A stretch of DNA of 33,002 bases from Arachnia propionica (GCF_003932785.1 NZ_RQYT01000034.1:1-33002), one strand, 5' to 3'; positions 18,109-27,780 are shown, counted from the stretch's first letter. Notes: generated from the sequence alone by a model not told the origin. Numbers and translations: made by a program.

Positions 18109-20177
18109 ACGACACCCTGCCCTCGGAACGCTACCTCGACCGGGAGCTGGCGTGGCTGGACTTCAACAACCGGGTCCTCGACCTCGCCCGGGATGCGAAA
18201 CGGGTCCCCCTGCTGGAGCGCGCCAAGTTCGTCGCGATCTTCTCCAACAACCTCGACGAGTTCTTCATGGTCCGCGTCGCCGGCCTGAAGCGACGGATCC
18301 AGGCGGGGGTGGCGGTCCCCACCGTCACCGGGGCGATGCCGGGCGAGCTGCTGACGCGGATCCTCAAGCGGATCAAGGAACTGGTGGCCGAGCAGTCGGA
18401 GCTCTTCCAGAACGAGATCCGCCCGGCCCTGAAGGACAACGGCATCGAGATCCTCAGGTGGGATCAGCTCACCGCGACGGAGAAGGACGAGATGCGCTCA
18501 CTGTTCAGTGAACGCATCTTCCCCGTCCTCACTCCCCTGGCCGTGGACCCGTCGCACCCGTTCCCCTACATCTCCGGGCTCACGATCAACCTGGCGGTGC
18601 TGCTGCGGAACCCGAGGACGGGGGCCCGTCAGTTCGCCCGGGTGAAGGTGCCGACCAATCTGTCCCGCTTCGTCAGGCTGTCCGACGGCAGGTTCCTGCC
18701 CCTGGAGGAGGTCATCTCCCGCCATCTGGGGCAGCTGTTCTCCGGCATGGAGGTGCTGAGTCACGCCACCTTCCGGGTCACCCGGAACGAGGACATCGAG
18801 GTCGAGGAGGACGACGCCGAGAATCTCCTCTACGCGCTGGAGAAGGAGCTGCTGCGTCGCAAGGTGGGGCGCCCCCCGGTCAGGCTGGAGGTCCAGGACG
18901 ACATCGACGAGGCGATGCTCGAGACCCTGGTCAGCGAGTTGGACGTCACCCCGGAGGAGGTGTTCCACCTCCCCGCGCCCCTCGACCTGACCGGGCTGTT
19001 CGCCCTCGGCGACTCCCGCCGGGAGGAACTGGAGTACCCCGGCTTCCTGCCGATCACCCACCCCGACCTGGCCGAGGTGGAGTCGGCCTCCCCCGCGGAC
19101 ATGTTCAAGGCGATCGGCCGCCAGGACGTGCTGGTCCAGCACCCATACGACTCGTTCGCCACCTCCGTGCAACGGTTCATCGAGCAGGCAGCCGCGGACC
19201 CGAACGTGCTCGCCATCAAGCAGACCCTCTACCGCACCTCGGGCGACTCCCCCATCGTCGACGCCCTCATCGACGCATCCCGCGCCGGCAAGCAGGTGCT
19301 GGCCGTGGTGGAGATCAAGGCCCGCTTCGACGAGCAGAACAACATCTCGTGGGCGCGCCAGCTGGAGCAGGCCGGCGTCCATGTCGTCTACGGCATGGTC
19401 GGGTTGAAGACGCACTGCAAGCTGTCGCTGGTGGTGCGGCAGGAGCCGGACGGGCTGCGTCGCTACGCACACATCGGCACCGGCAACTACCACCCGAAGA
19501 CCGCACGGATGTACGAGGACATGGGGTTGCTGACCTCCAACCCGATCATCACCGACGACATCGCCCGATTGTTCAACCACCTGTCGGGGGTCACCCATCA
19601 GACGGACTACCGGCGTCTGCTCGTCGCCCCGCACGGCATCCGCTCCGGCCTGGTGCAGCGGATCGAGAAGGAGATCCGCCACCACGAGGCGGGACGACCG
19701 GCACGGATCCGCATCAAGGTGAACTCCATCGTCGACGAGGCGGTCATCGACGCGCTGTACCGAGCCTCGCTGGCAGGGATCGGGGTCGACGTGTGGGTGC
19801 GGGGCATCTGCGCGATCCGCCCCGGCGTGCCCGGGCTCAGCGAGAACATCCGGGTCCGTTCGATCCTCGGCCGCTTCCTGGAACACTCCCGCATCTTCTG
19901 GTTCGAGAACGGCGGCCGCCCGAACGTCGGGATCGGTTCCGCTGATCTGATGCACCGCAACCTGGATCGTCGCGTCGAGGCCATCGTCGGGTTGGCGAAT
20001 CCGCGCCACATCACCCAGATCGACGAGCTGTTCGGGCTGGCCTTCGACGACGGCACGGTGCGTTGGGAACTCCACGACGACACCTGGACCGCGGTCACGG
20101 TGGACGCCGAGGGCCAGCCGCTGCTGGACCTGCAGGAGGAGCTGATCCGTCGCACCCGTTCGAGGCGGAGCCGATGA
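18105..20177 (+). CDS. ppk1: Polyphosphate kinase 1
   Basis: PPK1 reversibly transfers the ATP gamma-phosphate to polyphosphate. The 690-residue product has the four-part layout: N-terminal helical domain beginning [17 protein letters not shown], a head domain with [13 protein letters not shown], and two phospholipase-D-like halves. [13 protein letters not shown] places the likely phospho-histidine at H437, equivalent to H435 of the E. coli enzyme, and [25 protein letters not shown] is highly characteristic. It overlaps mshD and mutT1 by 4 nt at each end. The ppk1-mutT1 neighbourhood is also known from mycobacteria. Confidence 0.98.
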   Translation: MNDTLPSERYLDRELAWLDFNNRVLDLARDAKRVPLLERAKFVAIFSNNLDEFFMVRVAGLKRRIQAGVAVPTVTGAMPGELLTRILKRIKELVAEQSELFQNEIRPALKDNGIEILRWDQLTATEKDEMRSLFSERIFPVLTPLAVDPSHPFPYISGLTINLAVLLRNPRTGARQFARVKVPTNLSRFVRLSDGRFLPLEEVISRHLGQLFSGMEVLSHATFRVTRNEDIEVEEDDAENLLYALEKELLRRKVGRPPVRLEVQDDIDEAMLETLVSELDVTPEEVFHLPAPLDLTGLFALGDSRREELEYPGFLPITHPDLAEVESASPADMFKAIGRQDVLVQHPYDSFATSVQRFIEQAAADPNVLAIKQTLYRTSGDSPIVDALIDASRAGKQVLAVVEIKARFDEQNNISWARQLEQAGVHVVYGMVGLKTHCKLSLVVRQEPDGLRRYAHIGTGNYHPKTARMYEDMGLLTSNPIITDDIARLFNHLSGVTHQTDYRRLLVAPHGIRSGLVQRIEKEIRHHEAGRPARIRIKVNSIVDEAVIDALYRASLAGIGVDVWVRGICAIRPGVPGLSENIRVRSILGRFLEHSRIFWFENGGRPNVGIGSADLMHRNLDRRVEAIVGLANPRHITQIDELFGLAFDDGTVRWELHDDTWTAVTVDAEGQPLLDLQEELIRRTRSRRSR

Positions 20178-21043
20178 GCAAGAAGCGGAAGATCGTTGCG
20201 GCGGGGGGCGTGATCCTCCGGGAACGCAGCGGCACCCAGCAGGTGCTGCTCATCCATCGCGACCGTTACGACGACTGGTCGCTGCCGAAGGGCAAGGGGG
20301 AGGCCGACGAGCTGCTCCCCGAGACCGCACTGCGGGAGATCACGGAGGAGACGGGGGTCGACGCCGTGCTGGACCTGAGGTTGCCGAGTATCCGCTACGA
20401 CACCTCGACGGGCCCGAAGGTGTCGCACTACTGGCGGGCCACGGTGAAGCGGCAGCGCAACCGCAAGCCGGACCACGAGGTGTCCCAGGTGAAGTGGTTC
20501 AGCATCGAGGACGCCCTGGCGAGGGTCAGTTACGAGGCGGAGCAGGACCTGATCCGCCGCGCGGTGGAGCTGCCCACGAGCAACGTCCTGCTCGTGGTGC
20601 GCCACGCCAAGGCGATGCAGCGCAAGCACTGGACGGGCAACGACCAGCGCCGCCGCCTGTCGGGGCGGGGGCGTCGCCAGGCGAAACGGTTGACCGATCT
20701 GCTGGCGGCCTTCGGGGTCGAACGCCTGGTCAGCTCGTCGTCGGAGCGGTGCGTGCAGACGCTGCTGCCCTACGCCAAGGGGGCGAAGCTGGAGGTCGAG
20801 ACGGTGGATGCGCTGACCGAGGAGGCCGGTTCCAAGGATCCGAAGGCAGTGCGCAAGTACATGGCGAAGCTGCTGTCCGGGCTGGACCGCCCCACGGCTG
20901 TCTGCGGCCACCGGCCGATCCTGCCGGACATGTACGCGGGGCTCGGGATCAAGTCGGCACCGATGGTGGTGGCGGAGGTCCGCGGGCTGCACGTCGTCGG
21001 CGGGGACGTCGTCACCACGGAGACCTTCAAGCCGACGGCGTGA
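20174..21043 (+). CDS. mutT1: MutT1-type NUDIX hydrolase with histidine phosphatase domain
   Basis: The 289-residue protein joins a NUDIX domain and a histidine-phosphatase domain, as in mycobacterial MutT1, which degrades 8-oxo-dGTP and diadenosine polyphosphates. The NUDIX box GX5EX7REUXEEXGU is complete in [20 protein letters not shown] followed by TGV. The second half starts [11 protein letters not shown], the RH phosphatase motif with Ala in place of the usual Gly, and includes SSSERCVQT and a VCGHRP segment near the end. It starts with the ATG overlapping the ppk1 stop. It converges on the ROK gene with a 17-nt overlap. Confidence 0.93.
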   Translation: MSKKRKIVAAGGVILRERSGTQQVLLIHRDRYDDWSLPKGKGEADELLPETALREITEETGVDAVLDLRLPSIRYDTSTGPKVSHYWRATVKRQRNRKPDHEVSQVKWFSIEDALARVSYEAEQDLIRRAVELPTSNVLLVVRHAKAMQRKHWTGNDQRRRLSGRGRRQAKRLTDLLAAFGVERLVSSSSERCVQTLLPYAKGAKLEVETVDALTEEAGSKDPKAVRKYMAKLLSGLDRPTAVCGHRPILPDMYAGLGIKSAPMVVAEVRGLHVVGGDVVTTETFKPTA

Positions 21044-22169
21044 CCCCCGGCGTCGCGGATCCCAGGGGCGGCGGCATGCCGTCGAGCCCGTGGATGGCCT
21101 GCGAGCAACGGGTGAAGGCGTGGATGACCGCGCCCCTCACGGCAGCCTCGACGCCGAGTTCACCGGCGAGGACGGGGATGCGGGCGTGGTCGCCGAAGAG
21201 CCGGGCCAGTTCATCACGCAACGGCTGGAGGAAGGCCTCACCCGCCTGGGTGAGACCGCCACCCACGACGACCACCCCGGGGTCGACCGCCATCGCGACG
21301 GTGGCGATGCCCCTGCCGAGCTGAGCCACCACCGCCTCGATCTCGGCGACGGCGGAGACGTCACCACGCTCCGCGAGCTCGAACACCTCGCGCGCCCCGG
21401 CGGCGCTTCGCCACCGCAGCTGACCCGCCGGGTCGACGAGGTCGCTGAAGGCGACCCGGCCGATGTCCCCGGCGAGGTGGTGCACCCCTCGTCGGGCCTC
21501 GCCGCCGAGAACCATGCCGACGGCCACCCGGGAGCCGACCGCGACGTGGAGCACGTCCTCGAACAGCCGTCCCGCTCCGATGTGGTGTTCCGCGAGGGCC
21601 GCCAACCGGACCCCGTTGTCCAGCGCGGCAGGGCAGCCGAGACGGGACCCGAGAATGCCCACGACGTCGATGCCCGTCCAGCCCGGCAGCACGACGGAGG
21701 CCACGACCCGGGAGGTGTCGTCGACGATGCCGGGCAGGGCGACGCCGACGGCCCTGACCCGCCCCGAGGCCGCCTCCGCCAGGCAGGCCTCGGCGGTGGC
21801 GATGACGGAGTCGACCTGGTCGGCGGGCCCGGCCTGGGCTTCCAGCCCGGGATCGGTCCGTTGGGAGATGACGAAGCCTGCGAGGTCGACCACCCGGCAG
21901 CGGACGCTGTGCACCCCGACGTCGAGGCCGAGCACCACTCCGGCGTCCGCCGCGAAGGCGAAGCGGCGGGCCGGCCGTCCCGCCCCGCCGGGCGTGCCGG
22001 GGGCATGGGTGACGAGTCCGAGGTCCTCGAGGGTGGCGAGCGCGTTCTCCACGGCGGTGCGGGAGAGTCCCAGTTCGACGGCGAGCGCGCTGGCCCCGGA
22101 GGGGCCGCCGTCGCGCAGCCTCGCACCCACTCGAATCACCGCAGCAGGGGCCGTCCTCGGGGTCTCCAT
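21027..22169 (-). CDS. ROK-family transcriptional regulator lacking the zinc cysteines
   Basis: The 380-residue product has an N-terminal winged helix-turn-helix (about 15-60: ASALAVELGLSRTAVENALATLEDLGLV) and a ROK sugar-kinase-like domain (VLGLDVGVHSVRCRVVD, VRAVGVALPGIVDDTS, VVVVGGGLTQAG). The usual ROK zinc motif CxCGxxGCxE that follows GHxxV is absent; the region reads HHLAGDIGRVAFSDLVDPAG. It therefore probably senses a sugar or sugar acid without the structural zinc. The start at 22169 is chosen because GATAAT lies exactly 6 nt upstream and no Shine-Dalgarno sequence is present; the frame remains open to 22289. It probably controls the divergent dehydrogenase/aldolase genes. Confidence 0.85.
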   Translation of the reverse strand: METPRTAPAAVIRVGARLRDGGPSGASALAVELGLSRTAVENALATLEDLGLVTHAPGTPGGAGRPARRFAFAADAGVVLGLDVGVHSVRCRVVDLAGFVISQRTDPGLEAQAGPADQVDSVIATAEACLAEAASGRVRAVGVALPGIVDDTSRVVASVVLPGWTGIDVVGILGSRLGCPAALDNGVRLAALAEHHIGAGRLFEDVLHVAVGSRVAVGMVLGGEARRGVHHLAGDIGRVAFSDLVDPAGQLRWRSAAGAREVFELAERGDVSAVAEIEAVVAQLGRGIATVAMAVDPGVVVVGGGLTQAGEAFLQPLRDELARLFGDHARIPVLAGELGVEAAVRGAVIHAFTRCSQAIHGLDGMPPPLGSATPGVTPSA

Positions 22170-22175
22170 GCCCCC

Positions 22176-22181
22176 ATTATC
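22176..22181 (-). promoter_or_regulatory. -10 box of the ROK gene, probably leaderless
   Basis: On the minus strand GATAAT is followed by six bases (GGGGGC) and the ATG at 22169. The -35 is not obvious. The distance matches that at satD and the discoidin-like gene. Confidence 0.5.
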
Positions 22182-22230
22182 CCACCATGGTCTTTGAACT
22201 GAGCAGATCTTTCGGTCATCAGCGACACCA

Positions 22231-22254
22231 TTTATCCAACCTTGGTAAGGTAAA
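22231..22254. promoter_or_regulatory. Candidate operator of the ROK regulator
   Basis: A 24-bp imperfect palindrome with outer arms TTTA/TAAA and inner ACC/GGT (16 of 24 positions symmetrical) lies in the 113-bp space between the divergent ROK and dehydrogenase genes, about 29 bp before the latter. Its right half contains CCTTGGTAAGG, also self-complementary. The location over the start region of the plus-strand operon suits a repressor site. Confidence 0.5.
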
Positions 22255-22282
22255 TCCACTGGATCGCGAGGAAGGGATCGGG

Positions 22283-23320
22283 ATGACAACCTTGGCAGGA
22301 TTCACCGACGAGGCGGCGCTCGAGGCGGCACTGGCCACCCCCAGCGAGGCTCTGGTGGCGGATCTCCGCGGCGGAGCGGGGGATCTCGTCATTCTCGGGG
22401 CCGGGGGCAAGATGGGCCCCTCCCTCGCCCGGCTCGCGCGGGCTGGCCTCGACGCCGCGGGCCGCAGCTCGGACAGGGTCCACGCGGTCTCCCGCTTCTC
22501 CGACCCCCGGCATCGCGAGGAACTCGCCTCCCAGGGCATCGAGGTCGTGCCCTTCGACCTCATCGAGAACGACGACCTCACCCCGCTCCCCGACGCGGCC
22601 GACGTGATCCACATGGTGGGGGCGAAGTTCGGTGCCGCACAGAACCAGTCCTGGGCCTGGGAGGTCAACGCCGCCCTGCCCGGCCGCGTCGCCCGCCGCT
22701 ACCGGGGTTCCCGGATCACGGCATTGTCCACGGGCAACGTCTACCCGTTCGTCGCGCCCGCCACGGGAGGGGCGACGGAGAACACCCCCGTCGGCCCGGT
22801 CGGCGAGTATGCGCAGTCCTGTCTCGGCCGGGAACGCGTGTTCCAGTTCGCCGCCAACACCTGGGGCACCCCCGTGAGCATCATCCGCCTCAACTACGCG
22901 GTCGACCTCCGTTACGGCGTGCTGGCCGACATCGCCACCCAGATCATGGCCGACCAACCGGTCCCCCTCCACACCGGGTTCGTCAACGTCGTGTGGCAGG
23001 GCTACGCCAACGAGGTGATCCTGCGCAGCCTCCGCCACGCCTCCCCCGAGGTGTTCACCCTCAACCTCACCGGACCGGAACTGCTGGAGGTGCGCCAGAT
23101 CGCCACCCGGCTCGGCCAGCTGCTGGACAGGCCGGTCGGTTTCGAGGGCGAACCCGAGGCGACGGCGCTCCTCAGCGACGCCAGCCGATGCCTCGAACTG
23201 TTCGGCCCACCCCCGATCACCGCCGAACAGCTCATCGCGTGGCAGGCCGCCTGGGTCCGCAACGGGTTGCCCATGACCGCCAAACCCACCAAGTGGTCCG
23301 TGCGGGACGGGAAGTTCTGA
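22283..23320 (+). CDS. NAD-dependent epimerase/dehydratase-family (extended SDR) protein
   Basis: The 345-residue product has a Rossmann nucleotide loop, DLVILGAGGKMGPSLARLA (GxGGxMG), followed by DAADVIHMVGAKFG, ITALSTGNVYPF and YAQSCLGRERVF. In the last one the usual YxxxK catalytic pair is not intact (Lys is not at the expected place), so it may be an atypical SDR acting as dehydrogenase, epimerase or dehydratase. The substrate is probably a sugar acid, judging by the neighbouring ROK regulator and DapA-superfamily aldolase. The ATG at 22283 is preceded by GAGGAAGGG. Confidence 0.78.
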   Translation: MTTLAGFTDEAALEAALATPSEALVADLRGGAGDLVILGAGGKMGPSLARLARAGLDAAGRSSDRVHAVSRFSDPRHREELASQGIEVVPFDLIENDDLTPLPDAADVIHMVGAKFGAAQNQSWAWEVNAALPGRVARRYRGSRITALSTGNVYPFVAPATGGATENTPVGPVGEYAQSCLGRERVFQFAANTWGTPVSIIRLNYAVDLRYGVLADIATQIMADQPVPLHTGFVNVVWQGYANEVILRSLRHASPEVFTLNLTGPELLEVRQIATRLGQLLDRPVGFEGEPEATALLSDASRCLELFGPPPITAEQLIAWQAAWVRNGLPMTAKPTKWSVRDGKF

Positions 23321-23321
23321 G

Positions 23322-24374
23322 ATGTCCCCCACCATGCCGCAGGCGGCAGCCGCAACCCTGTCCCAAGGCGCCGTCATCCCCGCCCACCCCCTGGCCCTCA
23401 CCGAGGATCTACGCATCGACGAGCCCTGGCAGCGGGCCCTCAGCCGCTACTACCTCGACGCGGGAGCGGGCGGGCTCGCCGTCGGCGTCCACACCACCCA
23501 GTTCGAGATCAGGGACCCCGAACACGACCTGTACGAGCCGGTGCTGCGGCTCGCCGCCGAGGAGCTGGACGACCACGACGACCCGGGGGTCGTGCGGATC
23601 GCGGGGGTCGCCGGCCCGACCGGCCAGGCGGTGCGGGAGGCGGAGCTCGCCCACGACCTCGGCTACCACGCCGTCCTGTTGAGTCCCCGGGTCGACGGCT
23701 CCGGCCCGGCCGACCTGCTCGCCCGGGCCCGCGCCGTCGGCGAGGTGATGCCCGTGGTGGGTTTCTACCTGCAGGCCGCGATCGGTGGCCCTGTGCTGGA
23801 CCGTCACTTCTGGGCCGAGTTCGCGGCCATCGACGCGGTGGTGGCGGTGAAGGCGGCACCCTTCGACCGGTATCGGACCTTGGAGCTGGTCCGTGGCGTG
23901 GCCGCCTCCGGCCGGGCCGATGACGTCGCCCTCTACACCGGCAACGACGACGCCATCGTCGCCGACCTCCTGAACGAGTACCACGTCGACGGTGAGCGAT
24001 TCCGCTTCGTCGGCGGGCTGCTCGGCCAGTGGGCGGTCGGCACCCACGCCGCGGTGGGGCTGCTCGACCTCGCCCATCGAGCCGCCGACGGCGAGGCGGC
24101 CGCGGCCGTCGAACTGGGCGCCCTCGCCACCGACGTCGTCGACCTCAACCAGGCCGTCTTCGATCCCGGCAACGACTTCCGTGGGGTCATCGCCGGGGTC
24201 CACGAGTACCTCAGACAGCAGGGACTCATGCGCGGCACCCGGTGCCTGGACCCGGGCTCGACGCTGTCCCCCGGTCAGGCGGAGGAGATCCGTCGGGTCC
24301 GCCGACAGTACCCGCATCTCAGCGACGACGACTTCGTGGCCGAGCACCTCGACGAGTGGCTGCGAGGACTGTGA
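23322..24374 (+). CDS. Dihydrodipicolinate synthase (DapA/NanA)-superfamily protein
   Basis: The 350-residue product has the TIM-barrel pattern of the class I aldolase superfamily: AGAGGLAVGVHTTQF near the N-terminus, VVRIAGVAGPTGQAVREAELAHDLGYHAVLLSP, MPVVGFYLQ, and AIDAVVAVKAAPFDRYRTLELV, whose lysine (VKAAP) is the likely Schiff-base residue. True DapA is about 290-300 residues, and this one sits in a catabolic setting with a dehydrogenase and ROK regulator, so I infer a sugar-acid aldolase or dehydratase rather than lysine synthesis. It begins 1 nt after the upstream stop. It is the last gene before the PHO box. Confidence 0.78.
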   Translation: MSPTMPQAAAATLSQGAVIPAHPLALTEDLRIDEPWQRALSRYYLDAGAGGLAVGVHTTQFEIRDPEHDLYEPVLRLAAEELDDHDDPGVVRIAGVAGPTGQAVREAELAHDLGYHAVLLSPRVDGSGPADLLARARAVGEVMPVVGFYLQAAIGGPVLDRHFWAEFAAIDAVVAVKAAPFDRYRTLELVRGVAASGRADDVALYTGNDDAIVADLLNEYHVDGERFRFVGGLLGQWAVGTHAAVGLLDLAHRAADGEAAAAVELGALATDVVDLNQAVFDPGNDFRGVIAGVHEYLRQQGLMRGTRCLDPGSTLSPGQAEEIRRVRRQYPHLSDDDFVAEHLDEWLRGL

Positions 24375-24381
24375 CCCGGTC

Positions 24382-24436
24382 GTTCACCTGGAGTTCACCC
24401 AACCTGGTGCGATCCGTCATCTTGGCGTCCTAGATT
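24382..24436 (+). promoter_or_regulatory. PHO box and pstS promoter
   Basis: Two direct repeat units begin GTTCACC at 24382 and 24393, exactly 11 bp apart, followed by a degenerate third unit (CTGGTGCGATC, 24404-24414). This is the layout of actinobacterial PhoP boxes (11-bp direct repeats of GTTCAYC type). TAGATT at 24431-24436 is the -10 box; no normal -35 is present, as expected for an activator-dependent promoter. Phosphate starvation should induce pstSCAB through PhoP. Confidence 0.8.
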
Positions 24437-24507
24437 CTGCCCGGGAGGACATCCGTCCGGCTCCGCCAGGGGCCCACTCCCCTGTGTCAGACCGGAAAGG
24501 CACGCCC

Positions 24508-25599
24508 ATGACGATGCGTGGTACGGCAGTGCTCGGCGCATCCGCAGCCCTGCTCGTCGCCGCCTGCTCGACGACCCCAGCCTCGACCTCCGTGCCCTCC
24601 TCCCGGCCGTCCTCCTCGTTGGCCGTCGCATGCCCCGGCGGGACGCTCAAGGGCGAGGGAGCCTCCTCCCAGAAGACCGTCATGGAGGAGGTCATCAAGG
24701 GGTACACGATGCTCTGTCCCGGCTCCACCGTCGAGTACACCTCCTCTGGTTCAGGGGCGGGGATCAAGGCCTTCCACGGCGCCGCGGTCGACTGGGCCGG
24801 GTCCGACTCCGCACTGAGACTGAAGGAGAAGGACGGGGTGGTCGAGGCCGACCGGGCCCGGCAGCGCTGCGGCGGCAACGAGGCCTGGAACCTTCCCCTC
24901 GTCTTCGGGCCGATCGCCGTCGGCTACCACCTCGACGGCGTGGACCGGCTCAATCTCACCGCGGAGACCCTCGCCGGAATCTTCGACGGCGCCATCACCC
25001 GCTGGAACGCCCCGGAGATCGCCGCCAGCAACCCGGGGGTGGTGCTGCCCGACGAGAGGATCGCGGTCTTCTACCGGGCCGACGAGTCCGGGACCACGGA
25101 GAACTTCAGCAAGTATCTGGCCGAGGCCTCCGACGGCGCGTGGCCGCACGAGCCGAGCAAGGCGTGGGCCGGGGTCACCGGGGAGGGCCGCGAGAAGACC
25201 GCTGGGGTGGCCGAGGCCGTCGTCAACACCCCGAACTCCATCTCCTACATGGAGTGGGGCGGAGCGCTGGAGCGCGACATCCCCGTCGCCGCCATCAACG
25301 GGGTGGAGCTGACCGCGTCGAACGCCGGGCTCGCCATCGAGGCGGCCGAGCACCAGGGCGAGGGCCACGACCTCCGGCTGGCCGTCGACCACACCCCCGA
25401 CAACGGGGGGTACGGGGCCATCATGGCCACCTATGAGGTCGTCTGCTCCGCGGGGGGCAGCAACAGCGCACTGCTGAAGGACTTCCTGGGCTACTTCGCC
25501 TCGCCGGAGGTCCAGGCGTCGCTGGAGGACCTCGGCTACGCACCGCTTCCCGACTCGCTCCAGCAGCGGGTCGCAGGAGCGGTCTCCGAGCTGGAATGA
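24508..25599 (+). CDS. pstS: Phosphate ABC transporter substrate-binding lipoprotein
   Basis: The extracellular phosphate receptor of the high-affinity Pst transporter. The 363-residue precursor has a lipoprotein signal with lipobox VAAC (Cys20) and a Ser/Pro-rich linker. Phosphate-binding motifs follow: LKGEGASSQ, YTSSGSGAGIKAF, VDWAGSDSAL and FYRADESGTTENF. AFTVELVCS-like and C-terminal parts are also as in PstS. An upstream open frame runs into the aldolase gene, but the signal peptide defines the ATG at 24508; GAAAGG lies before it. It is the first gene of pstSCAB under the PHO box. Confidence 0.95.
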   Translation: MTMRGTAVLGASAALLVAACSTTPASTSVPSSRPSSSLAVACPGGTLKGEGASSQKTVMEEVIKGYTMLCPGSTVEYTSSGSGAGIKAFHGAAVDWAGSDSALRLKEKDGVVEADRARQRCGGNEAWNLPLVFGPIAVGYHLDGVDRLNLTAETLAGIFDGAITRWNAPEIAASNPGVVLPDERIAVFYRADESGTTENFSKYLAEASDGAWPHEPSKAWAGVTGEGREKTAGVAEAVVNTPNSISYMEWGGALERDIPVAAINGVELTASNAGLAIEAAEHQGEGHDLRLAVDHTPDNGGYGAIMATYEVVCSAGGSNSALLKDFLGYFASPEVQASLEDLGYAPLPDSLQQRVAGAVSELE

Positions 25600-25615
25600 C
25601 CGTCGAAGGAGCGCC

Positions 25616-26611
25616 ATGACCAACAACACCGGCGGTGCAACCACCGCCCCGGCCCCCGAGGAACCGGACCTCGGGCACACCTCCATCGAGGGGACGAGCC
25701 GGGTGGGTGACCTGGTGTTCCGGGGCGCGGCGACGCTGTCCTCCGGCCTCATCGTCCTCGTCGTCCTCATCATCGGCGTGTTCCTGCTGTCGAACGCGTG
25801 GCAGCCCCTCATGGACAACGCCGCCAACTTCTTCACCTCCACAGAGTTCAACGCCTCCGCCACGCCGCCCCGATTCGGTGTGGCGGCGCTGCTGTGGACG
25901 ACGGTGCTGTCCTCGCTGTTCGCCCTCGTCATCGCCGTCCCCGTCGCGATGGGGCTGGCTCTGCTGCTCACCCAGTTCGTGCGGGGCCGGGTCGCGACCT
26001 ACGTCGCCTTCATCATCGACCTGCTCGCCGCCGTGCCGTCGGTGATCTTCGGCCTGTGGGGCATCAAGGTGTTCGGGCCCGCCGTGAAGCCCGTCGCCCA
26101 GTGGCTGGAGAACACGCTCGGCTGGATCCCGCTGTTCGGTCCCACGCAGGTCGCCTCCCCCGGCACCATCTTCACCGCGTCGCTGGTGCTGGCGATCATG
26201 ATCCTGCCGATCATCACCGCCATCACCCGTGATGTCCTCGCCCAGACCCCCCGCGACCACATCGAGGCGGCCCTGGCGCTGGGCGCGACGAGGTGGGAGG
26301 TCATCCGGTTGGCCGTCCTCCCGTACGGCCGTTCCGGCGCGATCGCCGCCGCGATGCTGGGACTCGGACGGGCGCTCGGCGAGACGATCGCCGTCATGCT
26401 GATCCTGTCGAAGGTGGCTGAGTTCAAGGTGTCGGTCTTCAACGGCGGCGAGACCTTCGCCTCGATCATCGCCCGCAACGCCCCCGAGTTCGACACCCCC
26501 TACAAGGCCGGCGTCTACATCTCGGCGGGGCTGGTGCTGTTCCTGCTCACCTTCGCGGTCAACGCCATCGCCCGGGTGATCGCCGACCGTGGAAAGGCCA
26601 GGATGTCATGA
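25616..26611 (+). CDS. pstC: Phosphate ABC transporter permease PstC
   Basis: One of the two membrane subunits of the Pst transporter. The 331-residue product has about six membrane spans, starting with LIVLVVLIIGVFLL, and the binding-protein-dependent-transport signature EAALALGATRWEVIRLAVLP, where it contacts PstB. GAAGGAG precedes the ATG. Its TGA overlaps the pstA ATG by 4 nt. Confidence 0.95.
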   Translation: MTNNTGGATTAPAPEEPDLGHTSIEGTSRVGDLVFRGAATLSSGLIVLVVLIIGVFLLSNAWQPLMDNAANFFTSTEFNASATPPRFGVAALLWTTVLSSLFALVIAVPVAMGLALLLTQFVRGRVATYVAFIIDLLAAVPSVIFGLWGIKVFGPAVKPVAQWLENTLGWIPLFGPTQVASPGTIFTASLVLAIMILPIITAITRDVLAQTPRDHIEAALALGATRWEVIRLAVLPYGRSGAIAAAMLGLGRALGETIAVMLILSKVAEFKVSVFNGGETFASIIARNAPEFDTPYKAGVYISAGLVLFLLTFAVNAIARVIADRGKARMS

Positions 26612-27780
26612 GTCGTCTCAGGAATCGTCGGGGGCGCGGGGTGGAGTTGCAGTCCCCGTCGGGGATGCGGACCTTCAAGGACAAGCTCCTCACCGTCGGG
26701 GTGTGGTCGGCGGTGGTCATCGCCACCGTCCCGCTGCTGTGGATCCTCATCTCCGTCACCGTCAAGGGTGCACCGCTGCTGTTCACCGTCGGCGCGGACC
26801 ACCACATCGTGTGTGTGGATCAGGACAAGGTCCGGGTTCCGACGCAGCGGTGCGGCACGGAGGAGGACGCCAGGAACGACGTCGCCCCCGCCGACGGGGA
26901 ACTCCGGTGGCTGTACCCGCACGGTGGTCGGCACGTCGCAGTCGGGGAGAAGGTGAACACCTACCGGGTGCCGAGGTCGTACCCGGTCTCCTCCGATGGG
27001 CCGCTCAACGTCGTGTTCATCGAGTCGCCGGAGCGCGGGGACGTGCGGTCGTTCTCGTTGCAGTGGTGGACGTCGTCGCTGGACAACGCCACCTCGAAGG
27101 AGCCACGGGGCGGGGCGCTCCAGGCCATCTACGGCACCGTGCTGCTGGGGGTGTTGACGGCCGCGATCGCGGTGCCGATCGGCATGCTCGGCGCGATCTT
27201 CCTCGTCGAGTACGGGCGTGGGACGAGGGCGGCGCGGGTGGTGTCGTTCATGGTGGACATCCTCACGGGCGTCCCGTCGATCGTCGCGGCCCTGTTCATC
27301 TACGCCATGTTCATCACCACCTTCGGGATGAAGCGCTCCGCGATGGCGACGGTGCTGGCCCTGGCGCTGCTCATGCTGCCGATGGTGCTGCGGTCGACGG
27401 AGGAGATGCTGAAGCTGGTGCCGGATTCGCTGCGGGAGGCGTCGTACGCGCTGGGGGTGCCGAAGTGGAAGACGATCGTGCGGGTCGTGGTGCCGACGTC
27501 GTTCAACGGGATCCTCACCGGGGTGGTGTTGGGCATCGCCCGGGTCATGGGCGAGACGGCGCCGTTGCTCATCCTCATCGGCTATGCCAAGTACCTGTAC
27601 CTCAATCCCTTCGGCGACTCCATGGGGGCTCTGCCCACCATGATCAACGACGGGATCTCCGCGCCAGAGGGCGATCCGGGGGGCGCCCGGGTGTGGGCCG
27701 CCGCGCTGACCCTGGTGCTCATCGTCATGGTGCTGAACCTCATCGCGAAACGTATCGCCAGCCGGAACCGGCTGAAGTAG
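26608..27780 (+). CDS. pstA: Phosphate ABC transporter permease PstA with a long external loop
   Basis: Second membrane subunit of the Pst transporter. The 390-residue product has a first span at about 28-53 (VWSAVVIATVPLLWILISV). The rest of a normal PstA starts at about 167 (GALQAIYGTVLLGVLTAAIA) and has the EAA loop REASYALGVPKWKTIVRVVVP. Between them lies a polar segment of about 110 residues with two cysteines (HHIVCVDQDK and PTQRCGTEED), where common PstA proteins have a short loop. Topology places it outside the cell, where PstS docks. The start overlaps the pstC stop. Confidence 0.93.
   Translation: MSRLRNRRGRGVELQSPSGMRTFKDKLLTVGVWSAVVIATVPLLWILISVTVKGAPLLFTVGADHHIVCVDQDKVRVPTQRCGTEEDARNDVAPADGELRWLYPHGGRHVAVGEKVNTYRVPRSYPVSSDGPLNVVFIESPERGDVRSFSLQWWTSSLDNATSKEPRGGALQAIYGTVLLGVLTAAIAVPIGMLGAIFLVEYGRGTRAARVVSFMVDILTGVPSIVAALFIYAMFITTFGMKRSAMATVLALALLMLPMVLRSTEEMLKLVPDSLREASYALGVPKWKTIVRVVVPTSFNGILTGVVLGIARVMGETAPLLILIGYAKYLYLNPFGDSMGALPTMINDGISAPEGDPGGARVWAAALTLVLIVMVLNLIAKRIASRNRLK

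Noticed and set aside
22187-22282. Upstream start of the dehydrogenase gene
   Set aside because: It would cover the candidate operator; GAGGAAGGG precedes the ATG at 22283.
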